Part shown: positions 9,063 through 19,486 of the stretch, piece by piece
Layout: each line of letters starts with the position of its first letter
How positions within the stretch are numbered: the stretch's first letter is position 1
Origin: Fidelibacterota bacterium
GTDB lineage: Bacteria; Fidelibacterota; Fidelibacteria; Fidelibacterales; Fidelibacteraceae
Assembly: GCA_018400915.1 (NCBI GenBank)
Contig: JAGYLW010000004.1
Coordinates: 1 to 42,463, forward strand
Reading direction: 5' to 3'
DNA: 42,463 nucleotides
The notes under the pieces: generated by a model
The model's input: the letters and a program-made list of their open reading frames with translations, nothing else
Told to the model about the DNA's origin: nothing
Databases searched by the model: none
Translations under genes and position numbers: made by a program

Positions 9063-11861
9063 TTATTTCAGTATCGCCGGTTTGACAAAATAGGTTTCTT
9101 CCTTGTCCCGTCCGAGGACCGTGATCTTTGCGATAAACACGCCGGAACTTTCCCCGGAAATATCCCAGACGATCTCGTTCCACTGACCGTTGACGGAAGC
9201 TTTTGACAGGCTGCGGACGAATTCCCCGTTCAGCCGGTAGATATTGATATCTACCTGTTCTGCCCCGGCGGCATAATAGCGAAAGCGGGTGGTATTACCC
9301 TCCGCGGGATTCGGGTAATTATAGATCCGTCCGTCCAGGACCAGCGGCGGATCGCCGGCCGGCGGGGAAGGGAGCTCCTGCATCATGCGGGCCGCGTTCG
9401 TAAAAGTGGCGTCTTTGCCGCGGTAGCCCCAGAACACCGAATCGCTGCGGACGCTGTAAATGCTGCCGTCCGCGATCAGGCTGGCCGAATCAGCGGCGGT
9501 CTGTTCCATGAACAACGAGGCCGCGTCGACGGGAGCGGGAAAATGTTCAAGGCGTTCGCCCGCGTTATTATAGATCTCTACGCTGCCGGCGGGATCATAG
9601 GCCAGGATTCGCGCTTCGCCGCCGAGGTAATAGACCCGGATGTCCGTGTAATTTCCGTAGACCGGGAAGCCGTCCAGCAGATACCCGTAATGATTGAAAG
9701 CCGATAACACGGAACGTCCTTCGTATTCCGTGATCCCGATCACTTCGAATTTCCCGTCGTTGTTCAGGTGGGCGGGAACAATGCGCGTGAAATAATGGTC
9801 CGCCGCCAGTGCGGGCAGTTCGAAAGAGGGCGTATGGATAACGGCAACAGGGTTATAATACCGAAACCCCGCATCGCGGGCATAGATCAGCGTGTCGTTC
9901 ATGACCGCCGCTTCCCGGGCCTTGATATAAGCAATTGCTCCGTTACGAATGTAAGGGACAAATCCAACGGCGGAGGTATCGAGATCCGTCAGCGACCCCG
10001 TGCCGGTATGGAGGATCTTTGCCGGGTCCTCCGCGGAGAGGGCCGGCAGAAAGAGCGAATCCCCGGACAGGGCCAGATGATCAAGATCAAGTTCGTAGTC
10101 GAAGCTTAGTAAGTTTTCCGCAGAAAGCATGCCCGAAGGCTGATATTCAAGTGTTGTGATCTCCGTACCGCCGTCCGTATAGAGTACCTGCAGCAGTGCA
10201 TCCCCCTGTGTCAGCAGGCGGGTCTGATGCTTTTTGTATGTGTTATTCTGTGAGTAGATCTCACGGAGGCCGTCTTCTGCGCTGTAGAGGTACAGGCTGC
10301 TGTCCCGGAAGCCGATCAGTGCTTTTTCCGCGGTCATCCACGAGGGAAGTGCGGTGGTGAATTCATCAAAGACCATCCCGGAGATACGGTATTCCGAAGG
10401 CGGATCCATTTCCAGGTCGATCACTGCGGAATCGGCGTAAAAACGGAAGTTCCGTATGTTGATCCCGGTGGGAAGGTTGTTGACGCTGCGTGAATCGGGG
10501 TGGCTGTCGTCATTGAACTGCAGTTTGTACAGGTAGGGATTGTTGTCACTGAACGCCGGGTTGTTGCTGAACCACATGTCCCATTTCCACCCGCTGTTGA
10601 CCGATGCGTTCAGGGTGTTGTAGAATTTTCCGATGTCATCGCCGCCGTCCGCTTCCACCAGGTTCAGGAAGGGAGCGTTCCGGCGGTTGGGGTTGTCGCC
10701 GAAGTATTCCGGTTCGACAATATGCCAGATCAGCAGGCCGGAGGCGGGAAGACTTACGTCATAGTCACTGAGGGAGGTCAGAACCCCGTTCTCGACCGTA
10801 TAGTCCAGCACATCCAGGGAGTCCAGCACCGTAAGCACATCCATGGGGGTTTTGATATTGTCCCGGGAACGGTACAGGGAATCCGCCCAGATACCGGTGT
10901 TCTTCCGGAATTCGACAAGAAAATATTCATTGGAACTGACGGGGAGCTTATACACTTCGTCCCGGCGGAGGGCATATTCACCGCTGTAAAACAGTTCCAC
11001 CGGGTCCGCAGCCCCAAGCAAACAGCGTTCAAAAGCGGAAGCTTTTACCGGGAACAGGCCGCTGCCGTTGTTGGAGCCCTGGTCCATCAGACCGAAGATC
11101 CCGGCGCCGGAGGTCCCGAATTCGGTATCGTAGAGAGGGGGGAGTCCCAGGAGCATCCCGGTCAGGAGGATCTCCGTCCCGTTCAGCGCGATATTCCTCT
11201 TCAACTGGTTCTGGGTTTCCGGGAGCACGATCCCGCGCCTGCAGCCCCGGGAAATGAGCCAGCCGTATGCTTCGGCGGACAGGTGCTGCGAAAGATAGTT
11301 TTCGTCAAAATAGAAAGAAGGGATATCGAAGGGCGAATCGTCGAGATCGATATTGAAATCCTGTCCCACGCCGGCGTGATAGATGATCACCCCGTCATTG
11401 TCGGCGACAAATTCGGAAGCGTCCACCGACGCTTTCACGGATTCGTAGACAAGCCGCGCCAGCCGGTGATCCAGACTGTCGGGATCGGAATAATAGCGCA
11501 TTTGCCGGCTGAGCGTATAGGCCGCCTCGCCGGCCGGGAGCAAAAGACCGTCATCGGGCGCTATGCGGATGCGGCCGGTGCTGGCCTGCGACCAGTAGTG
11601 ATCGATAAAGTTCAGGTGTGAACGAAAATACGCGCGGTCGTGCGGAAGTGCATCCACGGCATAGACTGTGTCGTGGCCCGTCCATTCCGTGGTCATGAAA
11701 CGGCCGTTGCCCGTGGTGACGCTGTGTTCGTCTTCCTGAAATTCCACGCGGAGAGTCAGGTAGCGCCGTGTGCCGCGCGGAATGCTCTTATCGGACAATA
11801 AAGCGGCCTCGAGAGGGAGCAATCCCAGCAGTATCCATAGTAAACAAAAATATTTTTTCAT
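9063..11861 (-). CDS. M6-peptidase-like secreted protein with C-terminal T9SS type A/FlgD-like domain
   Basis: Signal peptide MKKYFCLLWILLGLLPLEA; YHAGVGQDFNID, LGLPPLYDTEFGTSGAGIFGLMDQGSNNG resemble M6 proteins; C-term YNYPNPAEGNTTRFRYY...EYFVKPAILK type sorting/FlgD-like fold. Start set to ATG 11861 rather than 11963. Confidence 0.72.
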   Translation of the reverse strand: MKKYFCLLWILLGLLPLEAALLSDKSIPRGTRRYLTLRVEFQEDEHSVTTGNGRFMTTEWTGHDTVYAVDALPHDRAYFRSHLNFIDHYWSQASTGRIRIAPDDGLLLPAGEAAYTLSRQMRYYSDPDSLDHRLARLVYESVKASVDASEFVADNDGVIIYHAGVGQDFNIDLDDSPFDIPSFYFDENYLSQHLSAEAYGWLISRGCRRGIVLPETQNQLKRNIALNGTEILLTGMLLGLPPLYDTEFGTSGAGIFGLMDQGSNNGSGLFPVKASAFERCLLGAADPVELFYSGEYALRRDEVYKLPVSSNEYFLVEFRKNTGIWADSLYRSRDNIKTPMDVLTVLDSLDVLDYTVENGVLTSLSDYDVSLPASGLLIWHIVEPEYFGDNPNRRNAPFLNLVEADGGDDIGKFYNTLNASVNSGWKWDMWFSNNPAFSDNNPYLYKLQFNDDSHPDSRSVNNLPTGINIRNFRFYADSAVIDLEMDPPSEYRISGMVFDEFTTALPSWMTAEKALIGFRDSSLYLYSAEDGLREIYSQNNTYKKHQTRLLTQGDALLQVLYTDGGTEITTLEYQPSGMLSAENLLSFDYELDLDHLALSGDSLFLPALSAEDPAKILHTGTGSLTDLDTSAVGFVPYIRNGAIAYIKAREAAVMNDTLIYARDAGFRYYNPVAVIHTPSFELPALAADHYFTRIVPAHLNNDGKFEVIGITEYEGRSVLSAFNHYGYLLDGFPVYGNYTDIRVYYLGGEARILAYDPAGSVEIYNNAGERLEHFPAPVDAASLFMEQTAADSASLIADGSIYSVRSDSVFWGYRGKDATFTNAARMMQELPSPPAGDPPLVLDGRIYNYPNPAEGNTTRFRYYAAGAEQVDINIYRLNGEFVRSLSKASVNGQWNEIVWDISGESSGVFIAKITVLGRDKEETYFVKPAILK

Positions 11862-11883
11862 GACCCTTCCAGCGGAGACTGAT

Positions 11884-13281
11884 TTAGAATTCGTAGCGAA
11901 GGCTGTAGCGCATGGTGTTTGCAAGCGGATGGCCTTCTTTTCCGCCGGTATAGGCAAAATCAAATCCGAGACCTTTCCAGATAAATCCGAAACCGACTGT
12001 GGGGTTCATCACATCGCCCTGGCGGTCGTAAATGAATCCCGCGCGCAGTGCGAACATGTCATTGTAGACGTATTCCATGCCGGTGTTCAGGATCAGCTCC
12101 TGGAGCTCGTTCTTAAAGGAACCGCTGTTCCGGGAGCCCACTTCGGACGTGGGATCGCTGAACTGTCCCGCATTATTCCCGAATTCTCCCCATCCGACCT
12201 CCACGCCGGAGCCCGCATAGGTGCCGGGCCCGTCGACGACATTCTCCGTTTCGGTATTGACCCAGTACGCCTCGCCGTCTCCGGTGCGGACATAGTCGAT
12301 GTAATGCCCCCGGTCGTTATACCAGCCCTTTTCATTGCCGTCCTCGTCATATCCGCCGATAATGCCGTCCCCGCTGTAATCGATATCGCCGTCGTATTTC
12401 CAGTTGTCCGTAAAGGAGGTAAAGATCCCGACGAACCAGTTGTCGGTATAGGCCTCCTCGCCGTAATTATCGTGAAGGGGATTTCCCCGTTCGATAATAT
12501 AATTTTCGTTCGCATCCATGGAGGGATGGTTTCCGGCCAGGATCTTGTTGACGTCAAAGACAAAGGACAGGTCGTTATGTTCAATCTGAAGCAGGTTCAG
12601 ATTGATACCCATCTTCAGGTTCGTGGGCTGCGGATCCGCCTGGGCGACATCCACAAAGGATATTTTGGGGCCCACATTGGAAATGGCGACCCCCAGGTCG
12701 AGATAATTGTTCAGTAATCCCCGGAGCTGATAGCCGACATCAAAACCGAAATGGAAAGAACTTCCGTTGTTCTGTTCTCCCTGGGTCCCGACGGGGCTCA
12801 GCATCTGGTAGGCAAACTTCAGGTTGACGCCGATCGCCTGGTTCTCGCGTATCTTTGTGGCGTAGGATGCGTTTGCGGCGGTCATATAGCTGTAAAAGGT
12901 CCCCAGGCTGTTCCCGTATTCATCGGTCCATTGCTGTTCGCCCAGGTTCAAATAAATGGCGTGCCCCCCGAAGGTGCCGACATTCGGCACATGGTATCCG
13001 CCGGACAAGAAGGTATAGTACATGTCGTTCACCAGGTTCGGCAGCCATTTTGCGTACATGGCGCCGATCTGATTTTTTCCCATGAAGGCCATGCCGGCCG
13101 GATTATAGTATGAGGCATAGGCATCATCCGCAATGGCGACCTGTGCTTCTCCCATGGCTTCCGCACGGGCCCCGGGCGCGATCAGCAGCCAGACGGCACC
13201 GGTGTTGGTGATGGCGAAAGCGGATGAGAACGTAAGCAAGGCGGTCAGAATTACTGCAAGTACATTCCTTTTCATAAACAT
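11884..13281 (-). CDS. PorV/PorQ-family outer membrane protein
   Basis: 465 aa; signal peptide, AVWLLIAPGARAEAMGEAQVAIADDAYASYYNPAGMAF; C-terminal FIYDRQGDVMNPTVGFGFIWKGLGFDFAYT...YSLRYEF. Confidence 0.85.
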   Translation of the reverse strand: MFMKRNVLAVILTALLTFSSAFAITNTGAVWLLIAPGARAEAMGEAQVAIADDAYASYYNPAGMAFMGKNQIGAMYAKWLPNLVNDMYYTFLSGGYHVPNVGTFGGHAIYLNLGEQQWTDEYGNSLGTFYSYMTAANASYATKIRENQAIGVNLKFAYQMLSPVGTQGEQNNGSSFHFGFDVGYQLRGLLNNYLDLGVAISNVGPKISFVDVAQADPQPTNLKMGINLNLLQIEHNDLSFVFDVNKILAGNHPSMDANENYIIERGNPLHDNYGEEAYTDNWFVGIFTSFTDNWKYDGDIDYSGDGIIGGYDEDGNEKGWYNDRGHYIDYVRTGDGEAYWVNTETENVVDGPGTYAGSGVEVGWGEFGNNAGQFSDPTSEVGSRNSGSFKNELQELILNTGMEYVYNDMFALRAGFIYDRQGDVMNPTVGFGFIWKGLGFDFAYTGGKEGHPLANTMRYSLRYEF

Positions 13282-13469
13282 CTCTCCTAAAAAAAATGAG
13301 CGATCTTATAACGCTCAGTTCCACGTCGTTACAAGATGTGACATCTCCCGTTTGAGTTCCTTTATTTGTCAAGCATCTTTAACGAACGGATATGTCTATT
13401 GTTACCTCTTTTTTTTATTACGCTGTAAATATTGTCATTAAAAACAATAATGTCAATTAAAAAATCGTC

Positions 13470-13934
13470 TCAGGGCTTATTATTGCCTTCTTCAAGATCC
13501 CGGATACGGCGGTGGAACGCATCCACATTCTCAAAATCATGGTAAACCGAGGCAAAGCGTATGTAGGCGACCTTGTCGATATCCTTCAGCATGTCGATCA
13601 CCACTTCGCCGATCGCCTTTGACGGGATCTCCGTAAGCCCTTCGGCCAGTATCTTGTTCTCGATCTCCTTGACGATAAGCTGAATGGTATCCGCCGAAAT
13701 GGGGCGTTTTACGCAGGCAAGCTTGATACTGCGGATAAGCTTTTCCTGATTGAATTCCTCCCGCGTCCCGTTGGACTTGATCACCAGGGCCGTGGTCAGG
13801 CTGACGTACTCATAGGTGGTAAAGCGGTATTTGCATTTTTCGCATTCCCGGCGCCGGCGGATGCCGTTCTCTTTGCTGAGCGGCCGTGAATCGATCACGC
13901 GGTTCTCTTCATATCCGCAGTTCGGACATTTCAT
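13470..13934 (-). CDS. nrdR: Transcriptional repressor NrdR
   Basis: [43 protein letters not shown] zinc ribbon + ATP-cone; ATGA overlap with glyA. Confidence 0.97.
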   Translation of the reverse strand: MKCPNCGYEENRVIDSRPLSKENGIRRRRECEKCKYRFTTYEYVSLTTALVIKSNGTREEFNQEKLIRSIKLACVKRPISADTIQLIVKEIENKILAEGLTEIPSKAIGEVVIDMLKDIDKVAYIRFASVYHDFENVDAFHRRIRDLEEGNNKP

Positions 13935-15232
13935 GTATCCATTTCCTCATAAAGGGGGTGCGCCGCGATCAGTGTCTGCACATCGATCTTCGCGCCCTGA
14001 ATGACCTTGTCGTTTTCCGGTTCCGAAATGACCGAATGGATGATCTCCGCGATCTTTTTCATGTCCTCCGCCGTAAATCCCCGGGTGGTCAGGGCGGGGG
14101 TGCCCAGGCGGATGCCGCTGGTAATAAAGGGACTGCGGTCATCAAAGGGGACCATGTTCTTATTGCAGGTGATGCCGATGGATTCAAGAAGCTTTTCCGC
14201 TTTTTTTCCGCTGATATTCTTGTTGTGCAGGTCCACCAGGACCAGATGGTTATCCGTTCCACCGGAGACAAGATCGAAGTCGAAATGCATCAGGGCATCC
14301 GCAAGCGCCTTTGCGTTTTCGATGATACGCCGGGAATACTCCCTGAATTCCGGTTTCAGCGCCTCACCGAAGGCCACCGCCTTCGCCGCGATGATATGCA
14401 TCAGGGGACCGCCCTGGATCCCGGGCATGACCGTAGAGTCATAGAGCTCGGACATCATTTTCGTGCGGCCGGATTTACGGGCAACGATACCGAAGGGATT
14501 CTCCGTGTCTTTTCCCGCCAGGATCATGCCGCCGCGGGGGCCTCGCAGGGTTTTGTGCGTGGTGGTGGTGACCACATCGCAGTAGGGGATGGGGGAGGGA
14601 TGCAGGCCGGCGGCGACCAGGCCGGCCGGATGGGCGATATCGGCCATCAGGAAAGCACCGGTCTCATCGGCGATCTCGCGGAATTTCGGGAAATCGTAAT
14701 GCCGGGGGTAGGCGCTGGCGCCCGCAATGATCAGCCTGGGCTTATGTTTGCGGGCCTTTTCCGCCACATCGTCGTAATCGATGTGGCCGGTGGATCTTTT
14801 TACGCCGTAACTGACAATGTTATAAAGCTTTCCGGAAAAATTGACGGGGCTTCCGTGGGTCAGATGGCCGCCGTGGGAAAGGTCCATGCCGAGAATGGTG
14901 TCGCCGGGCTCCAGCAGGGTAAAATAGACCGCCATATTCGCCTGGCTCCCGGAATGTGGCTGCACATTGGCATATTCGGCGTCAAAAAGCTTCTTTGCGC
15001 GTTCACGGGCAATATTTTCCGCTTCATCGACATGTTCGCAGCCGCCGTAATAGCGCTTGCCGGGATATCCCTCCGCGTATTTGTTGGTCATAATATTCCC
15101 GGACGCCTCCAGTACGGCCGCGCTGACAAAGTTCTCCGAGGCGATCATCTCCAGAGAAGCGCGCTGACGGTGCAGTTCGTCTTTCAGCGTCTTGAAAACG
15201 TCGCTGTCGTTTTCCCGGATGCTGTTGTACAT
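13931..15232 (-). CDS. glyA: Serine hydroxymethyltransferase
   Basis: [49 protein letters not shown]. Confidence 0.98.
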   Translation of the reverse strand: MYNSIRENDSDVFKTLKDELHRQRASLEMIASENFVSAAVLEASGNIMTNKYAEGYPGKRYYGGCEHVDEAENIARERAKKLFDAEYANVQPHSGSQANMAVYFTLLEPGDTILGMDLSHGGHLTHGSPVNFSGKLYNIVSYGVKRSTGHIDYDDVAEKARKHKPRLIIAGASAYPRHYDFPKFREIADETGAFLMADIAHPAGLVAAGLHPSPIPYCDVVTTTTHKTLRGPRGGMILAGKDTENPFGIVARKSGRTKMMSELYDSTVMPGIQGGPLMHIIAAKAVAFGEALKPEFREYSRRIIENAKALADALMHFDFDLVSGGTDNHLVLVDLHNKNISGKKAEKLLESIGITCNKNMVPFDDRSPFITSGIRLGTPALTTRGFTAEDMKKIAEIIHSVISEPENDKVIQGAKIDVQTLIAAHPLYEEMDT

Positions 15233-15236
15233 AATG

Positions 15237-15713
15237 TCACCCCTGTTTTTCGGTTAAGGCATGTATTTTTTCCACGCGGCGCCGGTGACGTCCGCCCTCG
15301 AATTCCGTCCGGAACCAGGTATCGGTGATGGATTCCATTTCGGGAAGCGGGGTGGTGCGGCCGCCGAGCGCAAGAATATTCGCGTCGTTGTGTTTGCGGG
15401 CCATTTCCGCATGCAGCGGGCTTGTACAAAGGGCCGCCCGCGCACCCGGGACCTTGTTGGCGGCAATGCTGATGCCGATCCCGGTCCCGCAGATCACGAT
15501 ACCGAAGGCGTTTTTATGCCCGGTCACCGCTTTTGCCACCGCCACGCCGTAATCGGGGTAATCCACCCGTTTATCAGAGTGCGTACCCAGGTCGGTCACG
15601 GATTCCGCGTATCCCTTTTCCCGGATATAGTCAATGATGTGCTGTTTCGCTTCGAATCCGGCATGGTCGGAACCGATGAACACTATTCGACGGTTACCGT
15701 TCTGTCCAGCCAC
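15237..15713 (-). CDS. rpiB: Ribose 5-phosphate isomerase B
   Basis: [65 protein letters not shown]. Start uncertain; a GTG at 15683 immediately abuts the upstream stop. Confidence 0.95.
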   Translation of the reverse strand: MAGQNGNRRIVFIGSDHAGFEAKQHIIDYIREKGYAESVTDLGTHSDKRVDYPDYGVAVAKAVTGHKNAFGIVICGTGIGISIAANKVPGARAALCTSPLHAEMARKHNDANILALGGRTTPLPEMESITDTWFRTEFEGGRHRRRVEKIHALTEKQG

Positions 15714-16963
15714 GAATATTCTTCTCCCAGCGCTTGATAGGTATTGCCGTTCACCTTGTTTTCCTCACCGATGAGAAAGCGTTCCTTGGGTTTTGCGATC
15801 GTCAGGTCGTTGTCATACAGGTACTTGACCCTGAACTGAGCGTTGAAATTCCCCAGTTCCCGGGATTTCTGATAGTCTTCATAGGCCATATGATAGACGA
15901 TCCGGTCATTCACACCCACTTTGTCGTTCTCAAAGGTCACGGATTCGGCAAGGTTCTCAAGTATCTTTCCGCGGACGGAATAGACTTCCTTGTTCTGCGG
16001 AGCAACCTTGACGGCATTGCTTATGATGTCGTAAGCTTTTTGGTAGTTCTCGAACTCGAGGTTTTTCAGCGCCACGTCGATCTGCATGCTGATGTCGCGG
16101 GGGTTTTTCCGGGCGTAGTCCTCAAGGGCCTCCAGGGACTTTTCCAGCTGATTGTTGTATTCATAGGCCTGTGCAAGCTTTTTTACCAGGGTGATGTTCG
16201 TCGGATTAAACTGAAGGCTTTCCCGGGCGACACGGATGGCTTCACTGCATTGATTGTCGTTAAGCAGGGCGTTGATATACTTCAGTGCCCTCGAGGCGCT
16301 TTGCGGATTGTTCTCCCAGGCCTTCTGATAGAATTCCTTGGGATCCCTGCCCATTTCCCCGAGCACGTCGATAATGGCATTGATCGCATCATTGTCGTTG
16401 GGCTCGATCTCAATGATGTACTCCCAGACCTCCAGTTCATCCTCGTAGCGTCCGAGATCGTCAAGCAGGTTCGCCTGTTTTTTGAGATATTCCACATCGT
16501 CGAGATACAGGGCGTTGTATTTCTGATAGGCGTCCAGGGCACCTTCGTAATCGCCCGCCCGCTCTTTATAGTAGCCGGCAAGCTGAAGCAGGTGCTTGTC
16601 AGTCCCTTTGTAGCTCAGTCCCTCGTCAATATAGTATGCCGCCGAGTCCGGCATGCCGAGTTTCATATAGGACCGTGCGAGGTCCTTGAAAAGAGGGTCC
16701 GCGAATTCTTCGGCATAACCCTTTTCAATGATCTGCTTAAAATTCCGCACGGCATTCTCCCATGATTGCTGGATCATATACTGACGGCCGTTGCTGAGAT
16801 AGAATTTGCAGCGGTTCAGCACGGCTTCCTCTTCCTGCTTTTTTTGTGTGCTCTGGTCACTGTCGCCGTTCTGGGCCGGAAGAGAGGCGCAATTATATAC
16901 TCCCAGAACAAGAAAAAGTCCAAGCAACAGCGTTAACAGTTTTTTTGTTGATTTTCCCCGCAT
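15683..16963 (-). CDS. TPR-repeat protein/lipoprotein
   Basis: 426 aa, N-terminal signal with VYNCAS, multiple TPR-like repeats (GDYEGALDAYQKYNALYLDDVEYLKKQANLLDDLGRYEDELEVW). Confidence 0.8.
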   Translation of the reverse strand: MRGKSTKKLLTLLLGLFLVLGVYNCASLPAQNGDSDQSTQKKQEEEAVLNRCKFYLSNGRQYMIQQSWENAVRNFKQIIEKGYAEEFADPLFKDLARSYMKLGMPDSAAYYIDEGLSYKGTDKHLLQLAGYYKERAGDYEGALDAYQKYNALYLDDVEYLKKQANLLDDLGRYEDELEVWEYIIEIEPNDNDAINAIIDVLGEMGRDPKEFYQKAWENNPQSASRALKYINALLNDNQCSEAIRVARESLQFNPTNITLVKKLAQAYEYNNQLEKSLEALEDYARKNPRDISMQIDVALKNLEFENYQKAYDIISNAVKVAPQNKEVYSVRGKILENLAESVTFENDKVGVNDRIVYHMAYEDYQKSRELGNFNAQFRVKYLYDNDLTIAKPKERFLIGEENKVNGNTYQALGEEYSWLDRTVTVE

Positions 16964-16974
16964 TGTATTGTCTC

Positions 16975-18234
16975 CTATCTGTATTTGCCTTTGGTGTTAA
17001 ACCAGGTTTCGGCAATGGTTATACTTACCGTAAAGTGATAAACGAATTCTTTTGCGCGTATGGCGTCGATCCCCTCGTCCTCAAAGAGCGTGCCGGTATT
17101 GTACTCGCAGACGAACGCCGCATCGATACGGTTCCGGTATTCCGTGAACGGAAGCCCGATCCCGAGTGTGAGTCCCAGGGTCTGTACGGGGCGTCCCTGC
17201 GAATCGGCCATGTAATGCTGTTCAAAATACACACCGCCCCGGTAGGTCATTGAACGGTGATACGGGAGGTATTCACTCAGAATCCCCTGTTTTTCAATGC
17301 CCAGCCCGTAATGATTGAAGGACCTGGCCTGAGCTCCCTCATACATCGGATTAAAGGAAAAATCGCTTACGACGTTCAAAAACTGATACTGCATCCAGTC
17401 AGCGGTTAAAATATAACGCGGTGCGAGCTTTAATGCAAGTCCTACGCGCAGCTGATCGGGAAAAACATCGGTACCGGTGAACCCGGCGCTGTCACGGTAG
17501 GAATAAAAATAGGTGTCGGAATCGGACATGTAACTGATGATCTCACGGCGCGAGGAATGGTGCACATAGGTATATGCCGCGCCGATCGTCAGCTGCGGGA
17601 AGGGGGTTACGCTGATGCCGCCGGTGAACTGGGTGCCGGTGAAGCTTTCGTCGCTTTCGATACTGACCTCGTTCAGGCCGGGGGTCTCGAATGCGATATC
17701 CTTGCTGAGGGTATAGCCGCCCATGAGCAGTTCCGCCCCCAGTCCCAGGGCGAGCTGGCCTTTTTTAAAGAAGGAATAGGCAAAATTCAGGGAGGTGGAA
17801 TAGATGTTCCCCTGCACGTAAGACGATTCCCGGTATTGCTGCGCCGCATTCCGTATCCGGTAGGAGGCGTTCGCGGTGGTCAGGGGCATGATCCCGAAAG
17901 AAAAGGCGCCCTTGCCGGCAACCGGGAATTTCAGAAGTCCGTAGGAAAAACCGGTATGGTTGTTCGTGTTCCCGGTGCCGGTGATATGATTGTGATGCGT
18001 GTTCAGGGACATCTCCATCCCGGCTTTGCGGATATAGGCGAGATTGGCCGGATTCTGGGGATTTGACGTCAGGCTGTCGGAATATGCGGTTGAGGACTTC
18101 CCCCTTCCGGTGGAGGCCACCGAGTAGTTCAAACCGATCTTTCCCAGCCCGTAAAGTTCAAATACACCGGCATAACTCAGTGAAAAGGAAAAAACGATAA
18201 CGGGAATAAATAAATGCAGGATCTTTTTATTCAT
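16975..18234 (-). CDS. Outer membrane beta-barrel protein (FadL/OmpP1-like)
   Basis: Signal peptide, STGRGKSSTAYSDSLTSNPQNPANLAY, transport-like barrel repeats. Confidence 0.68.
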   Translation of the reverse strand: MNKKILHLFIPVIVFSFSLSYAGVFELYGLGKIGLNYSVASTGRGKSSTAYSDSLTSNPQNPANLAYIRKAGMEMSLNTHHNHITGTGNTNNHTGFSYGLLKFPVAGKGAFSFGIMPLTTANASYRIRNAAQQYRESSYVQGNIYSTSLNFAYSFFKKGQLALGLGAELLMGGYTLSKDIAFETPGLNEVSIESDESFTGTQFTGGISVTPFPQLTIGAAYTYVHHSSRREIISYMSDSDTYFYSYRDSAGFTGTDVFPDQLRVGLALKLAPRYILTADWMQYQFLNVVSDFSFNPMYEGAQARSFNHYGLGIEKQGILSEYLPYHRSMTYRGGVYFEQHYMADSQGRPVQTLGLTLGIGLPFTEYRNRIDAAFVCEYNTGTLFEDEGIDAIRAKEFVYHFTVSITIAETWFNTKGKYR

Positions 18235-19486
18235 TGACGACCTTTGTGTAAATCACTTCCAGACCCGATTTTTCGGGATCGATGGTAATATAGTTGAAAT
18301 CGTTATATTCATTGTTCAGATAGAAAAAGACCCCTTCGTAGGCGGAGGCTTTCTCGTTTGACACCAGATACTGCAGGAGCTGGGAGATGTCGATGCTGAC
18401 CGTATCTTCCCCGGTGCTGAAAATATTTGAATACGCGGTGAACATGTATTGCAGGCTGTCGGTATCCCAGCTGTCCGTCTTGAAAAGGCGGGCCGTGAGA
18501 TAGAGGGTGTCGCCGGGCGTGATGTCGCTGCGGCGGTGGTTGATCACGAAGGTCTGCCGGGCGCGGTTCAGCAGGCGCGTCGGTCCGAGCAGGGTGTCCT
18601 GCCGGATGCTGTCCAGCATGACATAGGAACGGAAGATATTCCCCTGGGAAAGATAGAACCGGTGGTCTTCGATATTCGCGTTGCTTTCGGCTTTCTGGAT
18701 ATCCCCGCCGGTCATGACGTAAAAGGTGCTGTCCTTAAGATAGACCCCGTTGGTGTCGCGGAGGGAGCACTCAAGCCGAAGGCGCGGACGCCTGTCCGTA
18801 TCGCCGGTCTGATGTTCGGCCGAATAAAAAGCGCATATTCCCCGTGAATCCGCATTTTTCCGGACGATAAATCCGTTGTTGACATACAGCGAATCCGGCC
18901 GTTTGTACCAGCGATTCACCGTCTCCAGGTCAATGGGAATGCTTACGGAATCCGCGGCGGGATCGATGGTTTCCGTACCGTAGAATTCCGTACGGCCTTC
19001 CAGGGAGGAAAACACGTCCCGGGGATCGGCGTTGTTCTCCCAGTAGAGTGAAGTGTCATTGCCGGCCATATGAAGATCGAGGGAGAAAGAGGGGTCCGTA
19101 CCCCAGTGGTTCGAGGGGAAAAGGACAACATCCGCTTTATCGATACTCATCTCGACGGAGTCAGGCAGTCCCGTAAGGGCGAGAAAGTTGGTGAACTTGA
19201 TCAGGAATTCCGCGGAAAGGCCGTGGTAATTGCCCGCCTTGTTCTCCGTCAGCATGCTTCCCGAAGCATCGGCGTTGAGGTTCCTGATCCCGCTGATGAT
19301 CTGATGATCGTAATGCAGCGTGTCGATGACCAGGCTCTGATCCCCGTGGGGAGATTCAAAAATGTTGTCGGAGCATGACGTGAATGACAGCACCAGAATC
19401 ACAAAACAAAAAAAAGTCAAAGAAAAAATTCTTTGACGCGGTTTTGATCTTGTCAAACGGGCGTTAAAGTGTGTCGAGAAATTCAT
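18227..19486 (-). CDS. Lipoprotein of unknown function (possibly DUF4270-like)
   Basis: Signal/lipobox FVILVLSFTSCSDN; long beta-rich body; position immediately downstream of GT5-like gene. Start at internal ATG 19486 is a guess. Confidence 0.6.
   Translation of the reverse strand: MNFSTHFNARLTRSKPRQRIFSLTFFCFVILVLSFTSCSDNIFESPHGDQSLVIDTLHYDHQIISGIRNLNADASGSMLTENKAGNYHGLSAEFLIKFTNFLALTGLPDSVEMSIDKADVVLFPSNHWGTDPSFSLDLHMAGNDTSLYWENNADPRDVFSSLEGRTEFYGTETIDPAADSVSIPIDLETVNRWYKRPDSLYVNNGFIVRKNADSRGICAFYSAEHQTGDTDRRPRLRLECSLRDTNGVYLKDSTFYVMTGGDIQKAESNANIEDHRFYLSQGNIFRSYVMLDSIRQDTLLGPTRLLNRARQTFVINHRRSDITPGDTLYLTARLFKTDSWDTDSLQYMFTAYSNIFSTGEDTVSIDISQLLQYLVSNEKASAYEGVFFYLNNEYNDFNYITIDPEKSGLEVIYTKVVNE

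Noticed and set aside
10500-11621. 373-aa plus-strand ORF opposite the M6-like gene
   Set aside because: Antisense shadow, no motifs or RBS.
13886-15328. 480-aa plus-strand ORF opposite glyA
   Set aside because: Antisense shadow of a clear glyA gene; no recognisable motifs, composition typical of reverse-complement coding DNA.
15683-15713. 31-nt overlap of rpiB and the TPR gene as an unusual overlap
   Set aside because: Probably a start-site artefact: GTG at 15683 gives a one-base overlap with the TPR stop and preserves the RpiB core.
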